From: Gemmatimonadota bacterium
GTDB taxonomy: Bacteria; Gemmatimonadota; Gemmatimonadetes; Gemmatimonadales; Gemmatimonadaceae
Direction: 5' to 3'
DNA: 34,158 nt
Assembly (NCBI GenBank): GCA_025358315.1
Contig: JANYKA010000161.1
Coordinates: 1 to 34,158, forward strand
Shown: positions 9,101-16,428 of the stretch, piece after piece
Layout of the letters: the number at the start of each line of letters is the position of its first letter
Numbering within the stretch: the first letter of the stretch is position 1
Notes under the pieces: model-generated
Database searches by the model: none
Seen by the model: the letters and a program-made list of their open reading frames with translations, nothing else
Told to the model about the DNA's origin: nothing
Program-made: the position numbers and the translations under genes

Positions 9101-9181
9101 CCACATTAAATCGCGCGCGGCGACCAAGCGGTCGCGCGACGCTGCGGCGCCTTCCCTGACGACTCCGATAATCCCGCACAT
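6113..9181 (-). CDS. Fused asparagine synthetase (glutamine-hydrolysing) and GT4 glycosyltransferase
   Basis: A single 1022-residue frame joins two enzymes. Residues 1-622 are an AsnB-type amidotransferase: N-terminal Cys2 after the initiator Met (glutaminase nucleophile), NGEIYN (74-79), Asp98 in HTDSE, and the ATP PP-loop SGGVDSS (264-270). Residues about 646-1022 are a GT-B transferase with KPGGLNRVYYEL, HVIPGGVD and an EGFGLIVPE (EX7E) motif. AsnB homologues in polysaccharide loci are thought to amidate uronic or amino-acid substituents. The fusion may couple amidation to sugar addition. The linker (623-645) is short, charged and has no stop. ATG 7294 (Met630) has no ribosome site, which argues against a separate GT gene. 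ATG 9181 begins 1 nt after the upstream stop. A sequencing error removing a stop cannot be excluded from one sequence. Confidence 0.88.
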   Translation of the reverse strand: MCGIIGVVREGAAASRDRLVAARDLMWHRGPDDAGVWASAEACIGARRLSIIDLSPAGHQPMLSEDRERVLVFNGEIYNFHALRRELEGDFRFTSHTDSEVVLFGYRKWGFDGLLKRLDGMFAFALWDEEKRMLFAARDRAGKKPFHFRHDGRTFHFASTLNALLAFLPGTPSVDPHAVDAYLVYQAVPAPLSIFQGVRQLMAGHSLTFSLDTGLCELKRYWTVSYATKTTESEAEIIEHVEVLARQAVKKRLESDVPVGVFLSGGVDSSLIAALAAQESSKPIEAMTLGFDEPEFDERQYARAVTDRLGMRLHEETLRPALVADLPSIVWHYGQPVADVSIVPTHYLAQAARRWMTVALNGDGGDELFGGYTRPMLERVAEPYRKYLPQPLRRALGAALSAHADGPLRRLALLARAGASSAADAFVYDRAFRQFRTDAYATPLLEAVSGQHPDALYRSVWNDADGTDDVDRALFGDFNTYLPDQLLVKADRASMAHSLEARSPLLDTALIEYAATIPTALRLRGFETKHILKRVAARFVPDFVVYRRKRGFVMPAARWLRGELAPYVRAALDNRTFFDRGWVRPEYVRRILAEHFTGVRDWGEQIWTLLVLEVWARIVLDRTLDRDARMDAFLRPQERTNRAAVRTLQLGMEWFPEKPGGLNRVYYELSHHLPDASVEVRGLVAGSEKVTEDSRGLIEGFAPHSEALLPRLLAVRRLARPLLRGDPGLLVVSHFALYTASVLGELADHPLVVHFQGPWGLEGRAERQSLLTVLAKTAVERLVYRRATAFIVLSTPFGRILQRRFGIPAERIHVIPGGVDVARFAIEESRIECRQRLGWPVGRPIVLAVRRLMRRMGLSELIVATAQIRKRIPDVLVLIAGSGPIAAELQAQVEALGLTDNVRLLGFVPDDDLPSAYRAADLTVVPTVALEGFGLIVPESLAAGTPVVVTPIGGLPEAVGGLSERLILRGTGPEAIAKGVGDALTGVLPLPSARECLDYARRHYDWPMIAQRTRAVYEEAMR

Positions 9182-9182
9182 A

Positions 9183-10349
9183 TTAGGCGTTCCCCGACAA
9201 CGTGCCGCTGTGCGTCGAACGCTGTTCGACTGCCGCAGCTTCAAACACCGCAAATTGCTCCGCGGCAATCTGATCCCAGTTGTATCGACGCGAACTCTCC
9301 ACTGCGCCCAGTGAAAGACGCGACCGCAATGCCGCATCGTCGCGCAGCTGTCCGATTTTTTCGCGTAGCGCGTCGACGCTCACAGGTACTAGCCAGCCAT
9401 TTATTCCATCACGCACCAGTTCCTCGGTGCCGTTAATCGAGTGGGCGATAATTGGAAGACCGCTGGCCGCCGCTTCCAGCGTCACTAACGAGAATGCCTC
9501 ATAACGGGACGGAAATACAAAGACATCACACGCAGCATAGAAATCCTGCGGTGCAATTGTTGGTCCGGGGAAGATGACTTGCCGCGACGCACCAAGGAGC
9601 GCCGCCTGTGCCTGCATTCCCGCGTGATCTCCACGACCGAGGATTACCAGCCTCGTCTCCGGCAGTCCGGCGACCGCAGCGATGGCATCACGTACGCCTT
9701 TGCGCTCCCAGTCACCGCCCACGAAGAGACAAAGAAAATCATCAGGCGGAAGTTCCAGCTGCAGCCGCAGAGCGCGTTTCGTGGCTGCGTCAGGCGTCGG
9801 GCGAAAGACATTTGGGTCCACACCGTTCGGTACCACAACAATTTTCTCTTCCGGCACGTGATAGAATTCGCGCAGCTCGCGTGCCGTACCGTGCGAGACC
9901 GCAATCACCCGCTTTAGTCGCGACGCACCATACGCATGACGTTCTTCCGACGTAAAATGCGCCTGGGCCAGGCGTTGATACGCCGCGCGAATACCGGCGC
10001 TGCCACGAATTCCGCCGAACCGCGCCGTGAATGCCGCGTGACAGAACTGCGCTGTGATCACATCTGCATCAAGGGCCGCCCCACCGATGGAATTGGTAAT
10101 CGTGCAGCCGGCACGCCGTTCGGCCACCCGCGCCGCCCGGGCAAATGCCCACGTGCGCATGACGGATGGTCGTGACGGACCATAGACCGGCATCCATTTC
10201 ACCGGCACATCACCAAGGTCACACTCACGGGCAATCACCGTGACCGGTATTTGCCGTGCAATGCGCGAAAGGACCTCGGCGGCAGCACGTTCCATTCCAC
10301 CACGGCGATGCACCTCGTGCGCGATAAACGCGAGCGAAAACGGCTTCAT
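9183..10349 (-). CDS. GT4-family glycosyltransferase
   Basis: A 388-residue GT-B glycosyltransferase. The start region SLAFIAHEVHRRGGMER is the usual N-terminal strand-loop of GT4 enzymes acting in cell-surface glycan synthesis. VVVPNGVDPNVF (from 171) and FVGGDWERKG (209-218) mark the linker and donor domain. YEAFSLVTLE carries the EX7E pair (Glu284, Glu292) that contacts the nucleotide sugar. ATG 10349 overlaps the upstream methyltransferase stop (ATGA), so translation is coupled. Its own stop is 1 nt before the AsnB-GT4 start. Specificity is unknown. An unusual Asn-Gly (SINGTEELV) replaces the more common GG-x-E loop of the donor site. Confidence 0.88.
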   Translation of the reverse strand: MKPFSLAFIAHEVHRRGGMERAAAEVLSRIARQIPVTVIARECDLGDVPVKWMPVYGPSRPSVMRTWAFARAARVAERRAGCTITNSIGGAALDADVITAQFCHAAFTARFGGIRGSAGIRAAYQRLAQAHFTSEERHAYGASRLKRVIAVSHGTARELREFYHVPEEKIVVVPNGVDPNVFRPTPDAATKRALRLQLELPPDDFLCLFVGGDWERKGVRDAIAAVAGLPETRLVILGRGDHAGMQAQAALLGASRQVIFPGPTIAPQDFYAACDVFVFPSRYEAFSLVTLEAAASGLPIIAHSINGTEELVRDGINGWLVPVSVDALREKIGQLRDDAALRSRLSLGAVESSRRYNWDQIAAEQFAVFEAAAVEQRSTHSGTLSGNA

Positions 10350-11167
10350 ACGCGCGACACCGTGTCGCCGGTGCGCTGTAACAGCACTGCCATCGCCGTA
10401 TGGCTCCGGCGCACAATCCACTCCGGCATCCGCCGTGTGACCCACTCAAATCCACTAATCACGGCGGCCGGAAGCACGCGATGCAAGAATGCCGTCCTCA
10501 GGTGTCCGTTCGTCAACGGGTTCGTGAACAAACGAACCTCGCGCACGGTGAGCCCGGCGGCCTGCGCCAACGGCGCAACTTCGTCCATATGTAAAAGGAA
10601 GATGTGCCCGCTCGCGTCCGGCTGGAATTGCATCGCCTCGTACTGCGAAGCATCGGCCGTGTCGGAAAAGCGTGGACGATCCGACAGGAAATATTCGCCA
10701 TTCGGTGTCGAGAGCAGCACATATCCACCAGGTCGGGTGAGTCGCGCCACCTGTGCCAAAAATTCATCCGGATGGGCAACGTGCTCAATGATCTCGGTGA
10801 TGATGACCAGATCGAACGGCTCTGGAAACTCGAGCTTAAATGCATCACCCGGAGCGTATCGCACGCTGCCCCGTTCATGTTTCAGCCGCACATATCCTTC
10901 AAGATCGGCGCGAAGGTCGTTCCACGTGACATCATAGCCCTGCTCGGCAAGCCAAAGTGTGTAGTTGCCCTGCGCAGCCGCGAGGTCCAAAACCCGGTCG
11001 CCGAGCTTGAGTACTTCGGCCGCCATCTCGAGCAAGTGACGAGCCCGGGCTTGATAAGCCTGTGTGTGCCCAGGGTTCCTGCGTTCACCGAATATTTCGA
11101 CGCGATCGAATTCATAGACGTGACGCCAGCTGTCCGGCCAGTCGGCGGCTGGGACAACCGTTCTCAC
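10346..11167 (-). CDS. Class I SAM-dependent methyltransferase
   Basis: A 273-residue Rossmann-fold methyltransferase. SAM motif I reads VLDLAAAQGNYT (59-70), where the usual GxGxG is replaced by AAAQGN, a variant seen in several glycan and quinone methyltransferases. The acidic motif II/III region is DLVIITEIIEHVAHPDEFL (119-137), followed by the motif RPGGYVLLSTPNGEY. It probably O-methylates a sugar in the locus glycan, acting in the cytoplasm on the lipid-linked chain or on a nucleotide sugar. The start is GTG 11167, overlapping the upstream stop as GTGA. The C-terminal 60 residues include a basic amphipathic stretch (VTRRMPEWIVRRSH) that could touch the membrane. The methylated position is unknown. 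Confidence 0.85.
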   Translation of the reverse strand: MRTVVPAADWPDSWRHVYEFDRVEIFGERRNPGHTQAYQARARHLLEMAAEVLKLGDRVLDLAAAQGNYTLWLAEQGYDVTWNDLRADLEGYVRLKHERGSVRYAPGDAFKLEFPEPFDLVIITEIIEHVAHPDEFLAQVARLTRPGGYVLLSTPNGEYFLSDRPRFSDTADASQYEAMQFQPDASGHIFLLHMDEVAPLAQAAGLTVREVRLFTNPLTNGHLRTAFLHRVLPAAVISGFEWVTRRMPEWIVRRSHTAMAVLLQRTGDTVSRV

Positions 11168-12039
11168 GATGCACGCCCACGCTGGGCAGGAAACTCGGCG
11201 GCCGCTGTCGACTCCCAGCCTCCGATGTGGGTGTACACATACCAGAGTTCCCTGACGAGAGACCAGAAGGCGAAAACACTGTCAAATGATTTCGGAGTGT
11301 TGCGGATCACGCCGATCCGGTAGCGGATGATGCGCGCATAGAGGTGGGCGCGCACCGGTCGCGCCGCTCCATGCTTGTACAGATAGCGCACTTCGGATTC
11401 GCGATAGGCTCCCAAACGGTCACCCGATGGCTGACGACGCGGCGGGTGATTCACGATCGCCTCGCGCACGAAGAGTATGCGTTCACCAGCAGCATGAAGG
11501 CGGAGCCGAAGGTCCTGGTCTTCCATATGCGGATATCGGAACGCTTCGTCAAATCCACCGACTTTGGCGAAAGCGTCAGAGCTGATAAAAATGTTGCATG
11601 ACCAAAGTTTTCCGCCCGTGAGATTCTCCGGCGCATGAAAGAGCGGCGACCCAAAGCCGCCTTCGCACGTGGTCTGGCCCTCGTACACGCGAACACCCTC
11701 GGTACACGCCTGCATGAATGCTGAGAGCCATTGGGCGCTCGGTTCGGTGTCGTCGTCAGTGAATGCAATCCAGGTACCGTGCGCTGCGCGGGCACCGGCG
11801 TTCCGGTTTGCCGCCGGTCCGTGGCGGGGGCCGTTGATCACACGCACCCAGGCGTGAGTCGCCGCCAATTCCAAACGGGCACTGTCTGAATTACCATCGT
11901 CGGTGACAATTACCTCGTACTGCTCCCCGTCGAGCGTCTGCACCCCGGGGGCGAGCCGGTCAAGGCAACGACGCAACAGCTCCAGACGATCCCGCGTCGG
12001 AACTACAACACTGATGAGTGGACGAGACGCGTCGGCCAT
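11164..12039 (-). CDS. GT2-family glycosyltransferase
   Basis: A 291-residue GT-A fold transferase. The N-terminal ISVVVPTRDR strand, the nucleotide-binding VTDDGNSDS region and the metal-binding TDDDTEP triad (Asp95-97) are all present. RYPHMEDQDLRLRLH is the usual catalytic-base ED motif region of GT2 enzymes. The C-terminal 60 residues look amphipathic and contain a Trp/Tyr-rich segment (SLVRELWYVYTHIGGW) that may associate with the membrane. ATG 12039 is chosen; a TTG two codons earlier is possible. It follows the upstream GT4 by about 20 nt and overlaps the downstream methyltransferase, so it belongs to the same unit. The donor is not predictable. Confidence 0.87.
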   Translation of the reverse strand: MADASRPLISVVVPTRDRLELLRRCLDRLAPGVQTLDGEQYEVIVTDDGNSDSARLELAATHAWVRVINGPRHGPAANRNAGARAAHGTWIAFTDDDTEPSAQWLSAFMQACTEGVRVYEGQTTCEGGFGSPLFHAPENLTGGKLWSCNIFISSDAFAKVGGFDEAFRYPHMEDQDLRLRLHAAGERILFVREAIVNHPPRRQPSGDRLGAYRESEVRYLYKHGAARPVRAHLYARIIRYRIGVIRNTPKSFDSVFAFWSLVRELWYVYTHIGGWESTAAAEFPAQRGRAS

Positions 12040-12059
12040 AGCCAAATCTACGGCTTGGA

Positions 12060-13193
12060 TCAGGTAACCGCCCGTTGCGCCATACTCTCCTGCAGCGTGG
12101 CGATCACATTGGCGGCGTAGCGACGATCATCAAATAGTTGTGCACGTTTCCGCGCGGCGGCACCAACCTGCACTGCGAACGACGGATCATCGAGATAGCG
12201 CAGCACGGAAGTCGCCAACGCTGCCGCATCGCCAAATGGTGAAAGCAATCCATCTAGGCCCGGTGTAATCGTCTCGGATGGTCCGCCCCCGGCGCCGGCT
12301 ACAACCGGCTTGCCGAGCGCCATTGCTTCGATCACGACAATGCCGAACGGTTCGTGATCGGAAGCGTGCACGACAATATCCATGGCTTGCATCCACTCGG
12401 GGACGTTGGACTGAAAGCCGGCAAAAGTCACCGCGCGGCCGATGCCAAGCGCCTGAACACGAGCCCGCAGTTCGTCAGGATACAGGGGCTCTGTTTCGTG
12501 CGGACCGCCGACAATCACCGCATGCACGTCAGGGTGGCGAACGAGGATCGCCGGAATTGCATCCAGAAAGACATCTATTCCCTTCCATCGCTGCAGCCGA
12601 CCGACAATCCCAATGAGTGGCCCCGTGGTCGGCAGTCCGAACTTCGCGCGCAACGCTTCTGGCGTTGCGAGTCCATCGGGATTGAACTCGTCGAGGGAAA
12701 CACCCGGGTACACGAGCCATTGTTTTCGTGCCGGCCAGACACGCGATTGCGCCGCTGCCCCCCCTCGCGACAGGACGATCACGCCGCGAGCGGGAAAGAG
12801 CGTTGCCATGCGATCGAGCCAATCGGGACGCGGGGTCCCAACCTGATACCAGACGTTGGGCAATCCGGCAAGCATCGACGCCGGCCCCGCGGTAAGTTCG
12901 CCGGCAACCATCCAGCCAAGAATGAGGTCGACGCGAAACTGGCGCGCGAGTGCCGCAACACCACGCACTGCCCCGACGCGCTTGAATAGATCGCGGAACC
13001 GGCCGGACTGCACCACGTGTGCGTCAATTCCCAGCGCGCGGGTTTCAGCGACCATCGGACCGTCACGGAGATAGACGACCATCCATTCGACACCTTGATT
13101 GCGGCCGTGACGAAGCAGTTGTCGTAGCATCAGCTCCCCGCCGCCCAACGCGGTAGCCAGTGGCATCACAATCAGCACGCGCAGAGTGTTCAC
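12060..13193 (-). CDS. GT4-family glycosyltransferase
   Basis: A 377-residue GT-B transferase. The N-terminus LRVLIVMPLATALGGGELML matches GT4 acceptor domains. The donor domain opens with IGIVGRLQRWKGIDVFLDA (194-212) and holds the EX7E motif EPFGIVVIE (Glu281, Glu289) followed by AMALGKPVV. It starts at GTG 13193, overlapping the upstream GT2 stop as GTGA. The overall arrangement resembles the gene at 4959-6116, and the two may descend from a duplication, although they are too divergent to say from inspection. Function: addition of one sugar to the repeat unit, presumably at the cytoplasmic membrane face. Confidence 0.88.
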   Translation of the reverse strand: MNTLRVLIVMPLATALGGGELMLRQLLRHGRNQGVEWMVVYLRDGPMVAETRALGIDAHVVQSGRFRDLFKRVGAVRGVAALARQFRVDLILGWMVAGELTAGPASMLAGLPNVWYQVGTPRPDWLDRMATLFPARGVIVLSRGGAAAQSRVWPARKQWLVYPGVSLDEFNPDGLATPEALRAKFGLPTTGPLIGIVGRLQRWKGIDVFLDAIPAILVRHPDVHAVIVGGPHETEPLYPDELRARVQALGIGRAVTFAGFQSNVPEWMQAMDIVVHASDHEPFGIVVIEAMALGKPVVAGAGGGPSETITPGLDGLLSPFGDAAALATSVLRYLDDPSFAVQVGAAARKRAQLFDDRRYAANVIATLQESMAQRAVT

Positions 13194-14167
13194 GCGCGAC
13201 CCGGCTTGGGAATGCGATGTGCTGCCTGGTCACCACGCCCGACGGCATCGCGCCAGGAATGCCACCCCAGCATCCGGCCGGCGAGCGTCGCCCGCCAACG
13301 GGCAATTGCATCCCGGTCGCCGCGCAAAAACAAACGCGGCAACTGGGCGAGACCTGGTTCGGTACGCGTGCCCACCAGCCATGCCCATGCGATGAACGCT
13401 ACACGGGCGAACCCTATCTGGTGTTCCAGCATCACGAGCGTTTCGTTGTGCACGGCATCGCGTTGCGGGGCGGAAGCGAAAAGTCCGCGATGACGCTGAT
13501 CATCGCCGTGGCGCGGCGCGATGTGATGGTCAACGGCAATTTTCGGATCGAACACCAGTGTCCAACCCGCACGGCGGAGCGGCAGACATAAGGCAAGCTC
13601 CCAGAACATCTGCGCGCCCGTGCCCACTAATCGCTTGTCGAATCCGACCGCACGCAGGAGCGGCGCCCGGTACGCAGCGTTCGCACCTTTGAGGACGTCC
13701 ACTGCACGCGGCGGGCCCGCGCCGAGATGGTGATTGCCGATCACCCGTCCGAACCATTGGACTCGTCCAACGTCTGTGCGGTCGGTTCGCTCCATTGTCT
13801 GCCAGTCGCGGCCCCCGACTCCACCTGTCCGCGCGTCATCAAATCCATTGGAAATGCGCTCGATCCAATCTGCGTGCGGCTCGGTATCGTCATCCGTGAG
13901 GGCGATAATATCGCCGCGACATTCAGCCAAGGCGGCGTTCATTGCGGCGATCACCCCCGGCTCGGCAGTAACGGCGCGACGGATCGGAAATGGCCACGTC
14001 GCGCCGAGTGCGTCGAGGCAGTCTGTCGATTCTGTATCATTTTCCCGTAGGCCTACAACGACCTCTAATGGGGCCCGCGTTTGACGCCCGAGCGCGTACA
14101 GGCAACGCTTCAAAGCATCTGGCCGGCGCCAGGACGGCACGAGTACGGAGACCGTCGGCAAAGACAA
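13190..14167 (-). CDS. GT2-family glycosyltransferase
   Basis: A GT-A transferase with TVSVLVPSWRRPDALKRCL at the N-terminus, GVIAAMNAALAECRGD in the donor-binding half and the TDDDTEP metal site. Further on are a ..WFGRVIGNHH.. loop and the DVLKGANAAYR segment, all usual in GT2 enzymes. The start is uncertain. TTG 14167 (325 residues) sits just before the first conserved strand and avoids the divergent permease gene, but it has no ribosome site. GTG 14269 or 14263 would extend the protein by about 33 residues and overlap the permease N-terminus. It appears to be the first gene of the seven-gene leftward block. No convincing promoter could be picked out in the 65-bp divergent gap. Confidence 0.82.
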   Translation of the reverse strand: MSLPTVSVLVPSWRRPDALKRCLYALGRQTRAPLEVVVGLRENDTESTDCLDALGATWPFPIRRAVTAEPGVIAAMNAALAECRGDIIALTDDDTEPHADWIERISNGFDDARTGGVGGRDWQTMERTDRTDVGRVQWFGRVIGNHHLGAGPPRAVDVLKGANAAYRAPLLRAVGFDKRLVGTGAQMFWELALCLPLRRAGWTLVFDPKIAVDHHIAPRHGDDQRHRGLFASAPQRDAVHNETLVMLEHQIGFARVAFIAWAWLVGTRTEPGLAQLPRLFLRGDRDAIARWRATLAGRMLGWHSWRDAVGRGDQAAHRIPKPGRA

Positions 14168-14232
14168 GGGGATTGAGGGGCGGCGATGAGTAGTGGCGCA
14201 CCTTGGAGCACCACCGACGGAATACCTTGAGT

Positions 14233-15177
14233 ATGCACCTCGGCCCGCGCCTCGCCAAGCCACGCACACGGGGCTTCCCCCAAGCGGCCCGACTGGTAGA
14301 ATCAGACGAGGAACAAGCCCGACTTCCCCCCTACCCCGCCATAAAGCCGCTCGTGCCTACCGCGCTTCATGTGATCCGTCCGATAGGTGATCGCGCCTTT
14401 CCTGATCTGGGTGAAGTGTGGCGCTTTCGCGACCTCTGTTTTGCCTTGGGTCGCCGCGATGTCACCCTGCGCTATCGGCAAACGTTGCTTGGTGTCGTCT
14501 GGGTCGTGTTGCAGCCGTTGATCGCCGGCGGATTGTTCGCGGTGGTGTTTGGCAAAATCGCCGGACTGAAAAGTGAAGGCGTGCCGTATTTCGTCTTTGC
14601 CTATGCTGGTTTCATTGCGTGGGGTGCATTTCAAAATGTGCTCTCGCGGTCCAGTTCCGCCCTGCTGGCACAGAGCAACCTTGTCACCAAAGTCTATTTT
14701 CCGCGGCTCGTGCTGCCGATCTCGACGCTCTTTTCGTCGTTCGTCGACTTTGCCGTGGGACTCGGGTCGCTCGGGGTTCTATTGGTAATTTTTCGCGTGA
14801 ACCCCGGTTGGCCACTACTCACCCTCCCATTTTGGGTGTTCATCCTGCATGCAATGGGACTTGGGCTGGGAACGCTCGCATCGGCATTCACCGTACGATT
14901 TCGCGACCTCAATTACGCGTTGCCGATTCTTACCCAACTGTTGATGTACGCCAGCCCAGTCGCCTACTCCACGACGGTTGTTCCCATCGAGTACCGTCAG
15001 TATTTCCTGTTGAATCCCCTAAGCGGCGCCTTGGACGGGTTTCGCTGGAGTGTGCTTGGCACATCACCGCCTGGAGTCACCGGAACGCTTATTGCTCTCG
15101 CCGGCGCGATCGTGAGCGTGCTAATCGGGGCAGCGATCTTCGCCCGCTACGAACGCCAGCTGGCCGATGTCATTTAA
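14233..15177 (+). CDS. wzm: ABC-2 type polysaccharide exporter, permease subunit (Wzm/KpsM/TagG family)
   Basis: A 314-residue inner-membrane permease that, as a dimer with the ATPase downstream, moves undecaprenyl-linked glycan to the periplasm. Six hydrophobic segments are visible, at about 84-107, 120-137, 166-187, 193-217, 228-250 and 285-303. The family signature FRDLNYALPILTQLLMYASP lies at 223-242. The cytoplasmic entry helix LWRF-like EVWRFRDLCFALGRRDV (61-77) is typical of O-antigen and teichoic acid exporters. The N-terminal 45 residues are polar and longer than usual. ATG 14233 is chosen over GTG 14353, but neither has a strong ribosome site, so the true N-terminus could be 40 residues shorter. 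It overlaps the ATPase gene by 11 nt. Confidence 0.88.
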   Translation: MHLGPRLAKPRTRGFPQAARLVESDEEQARLPPYPAIKPLVPTALHVIRPIGDRAFPDLGEVWRFRDLCFALGRRDVTLRYRQTLLGVVWVVLQPLIAGGLFAVVFGKIAGLKSEGVPYFVFAYAGFIAWGAFQNVLSRSSSALLAQSNLVTKVYFPRLVLPISTLFSSFVDFAVGLGSLGVLLVIFRVNPGWPLLTLPFWVFILHAMGLGLGTLASAFTVRFRDLNYALPILTQLLMYASPVAYSTTVVPIEYRQYFLLNPLSGALDGFRWSVLGTSPPGVTGTLIALAGAIVSVLIGAAIFARYERQLADVI

Positions 15178-16414
15178 AGGCGCACCGGCCGTAGCGGTTA
15201 GCGGTCTTGGAAAAGTGTACCGCCTTGGGACCGAAAGCGGTGCAACAACGGCGCGCGAAGCGCTGGTACACGCGGTGCGCGGTGGCAAAGCACCGGCGCC
15301 TGCGGAGATGCTGTGGGCACTGCGTGATGTGAATTTCGAACTTGGGCGCGGCGAGACCCTCGGTATCATCGGCCGCAACGGCGCCGGCAAAAGCACGTTG
15401 CTGAAATTGATTTCGCGCATCACCTGGCCAACCGAAGGCGAGATCAGATTGTACGGCCGGCTCGCCAGCCTGCTCGAAGTTGGCACCGGCTTCCATCCGG
15501 AACTCACCGGCCGTGAGAATATTTTTCTCAATGGCACCATTCTCGGCATGCGCCGTCAAGAAATCCTGCGACGGTTCGACGAGATTGTGGAATTCGCCGA
15601 GATCGCGAGGTTTCTCGACACGCCGGTGAAGCGATACAGCAGCGGCATGTACGTGCGACTGGCCTTCGCGGTTGCCGCGCATCTCGATCCGGAAATTCTC
15701 GTGGTCGATGAGGTGCTCGCCGTCGGCGACGCCGCATTCCAGCGCAAATGCCTTGGGAAAATGGGCGAGGTGGCGCGCGAAGAAGGGCGCGCCGTGATTT
15801 TCGTGAGCCATAACATGGTCGCGATCACGGCGCTCTGCGCTCGCGGAATTCTCCTCGAGAGCGGTCGGGTGACCGCCGATGGCGCGGCTGGAGCTGTTGT
15901 CCAGCAGTATCTCCGCTCTCTCGAGACGCTGATCACCACGCCGCTTGCGGAGCGGCGTGATCGCATCGGCACCGGTGTGCTGCGGCTTGAGTCAGTCACC
16001 GTTCGAAACGTCAGTGCCGGCAGCGGGCTCGTGCGCTCCGGCGATGACGTGGAGCTTTCGATCGCCTATCAATCCGATCAACCGACACTCAGTAACGTCC
16101 ACGTGAATGTGATCATTCACGGGCCGCTGGATGAACAGCTCTGCCAGCTCTCGAGTGGCCCTCAACGCGGCGATTTTGAACGTATCCCTGGCAGTGGCTC
16201 GTTTGTGTGCCGCATTCCGCGGCTGCCGTTCGAGGCCGGTGCGTATCGCATCACCGTATACTCAACCGTGAATGCCGATGTCGCCGACTGGGTGATGCAC
16301 GCGGCGGTGATGGATGTCGAGCCGGGTGATTACTTCGGCACAGGGCGCATAAACGATGAAGGCCAAGGGCACTTCCTTGTCACGCACAACTGGGATATCG
16401 CAGACACGCCCTAA
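15167..16414 (+). CDS. wzt: ABC polysaccharide exporter, ATPase with Wzt-type C-terminal domain
   Basis: A 415-residue ATPase that powers the permease encoded just upstream. The nucleotide-binding domain has Walker A GRNGAGKST (69-77), the ABC signature YSSGM (157-161), Walker B ILVVDE (177-182) and the switch His215. The segment LLEVGTGFHPELTGREN (102-118) is the polysaccharide-exporter hallmark. Residues about 250-410 form a beta-rich extension like the Wzt C-terminal carbohydrate-binding domain. In E. coli O8/O9a, that domain recognises a methylated or phosphorylated chain end. With several methyltransferases nearby, a similar end-cap recognition is plausible but is an inference. ATG 15167 is in-frame inside the permease 3' end, so the two are coupled. 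It converges on the next gene after 14 nt. Confidence 0.92.
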   Translation: MSFKGAPAVAVSGLGKVYRLGTESGATTAREALVHAVRGGKAPAPAEMLWALRDVNFELGRGETLGIIGRNGAGKSTLLKLISRITWPTEGEIRLYGRLASLLEVGTGFHPELTGRENIFLNGTILGMRRQEILRRFDEIVEFAEIARFLDTPVKRYSSGMYVRLAFAVAAHLDPEILVVDEVLAVGDAAFQRKCLGKMGEVAREEGRAVIFVSHNMVAITALCARGILLESGRVTADGAAGAVVQQYLRSLETLITTPLAERRDRIGTGVLRLESVTVRNVSAGSGLVRSGDDVELSIAYQSDQPTLSNVHVNVIIHGPLDEQLCQLSSGPQRGDFERIPGSGSFVCRIPRLPFEAGAYRITVYSTVNADVADWVMHAAVMDVEPGDYFGTGRINDEGQGHFLVTHNWDIADTP

Positions 16415-16428
16415 CGGGTCCAGTGGAT

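Noticed and set aside
12354-12989. Plus-strand open frame opposite a GT4 gene
   Set aside because: Arg-rich shadow frame with no motif; the minus-strand GT4 has an EX7E motif in register.
14168-14269. Longer N-terminus for the first GT2 of the leftward block
   Set aside because: It would overlap the divergent permease gene and adds residues without family similarity; kept only as an alternative start.
15170-15811. Minus-strand open frame opposite the Wzt ATPase
   Set aside because: The opposite strand carries intact Walker A, signature and Walker B motifs; this frame has no protein-like pattern.
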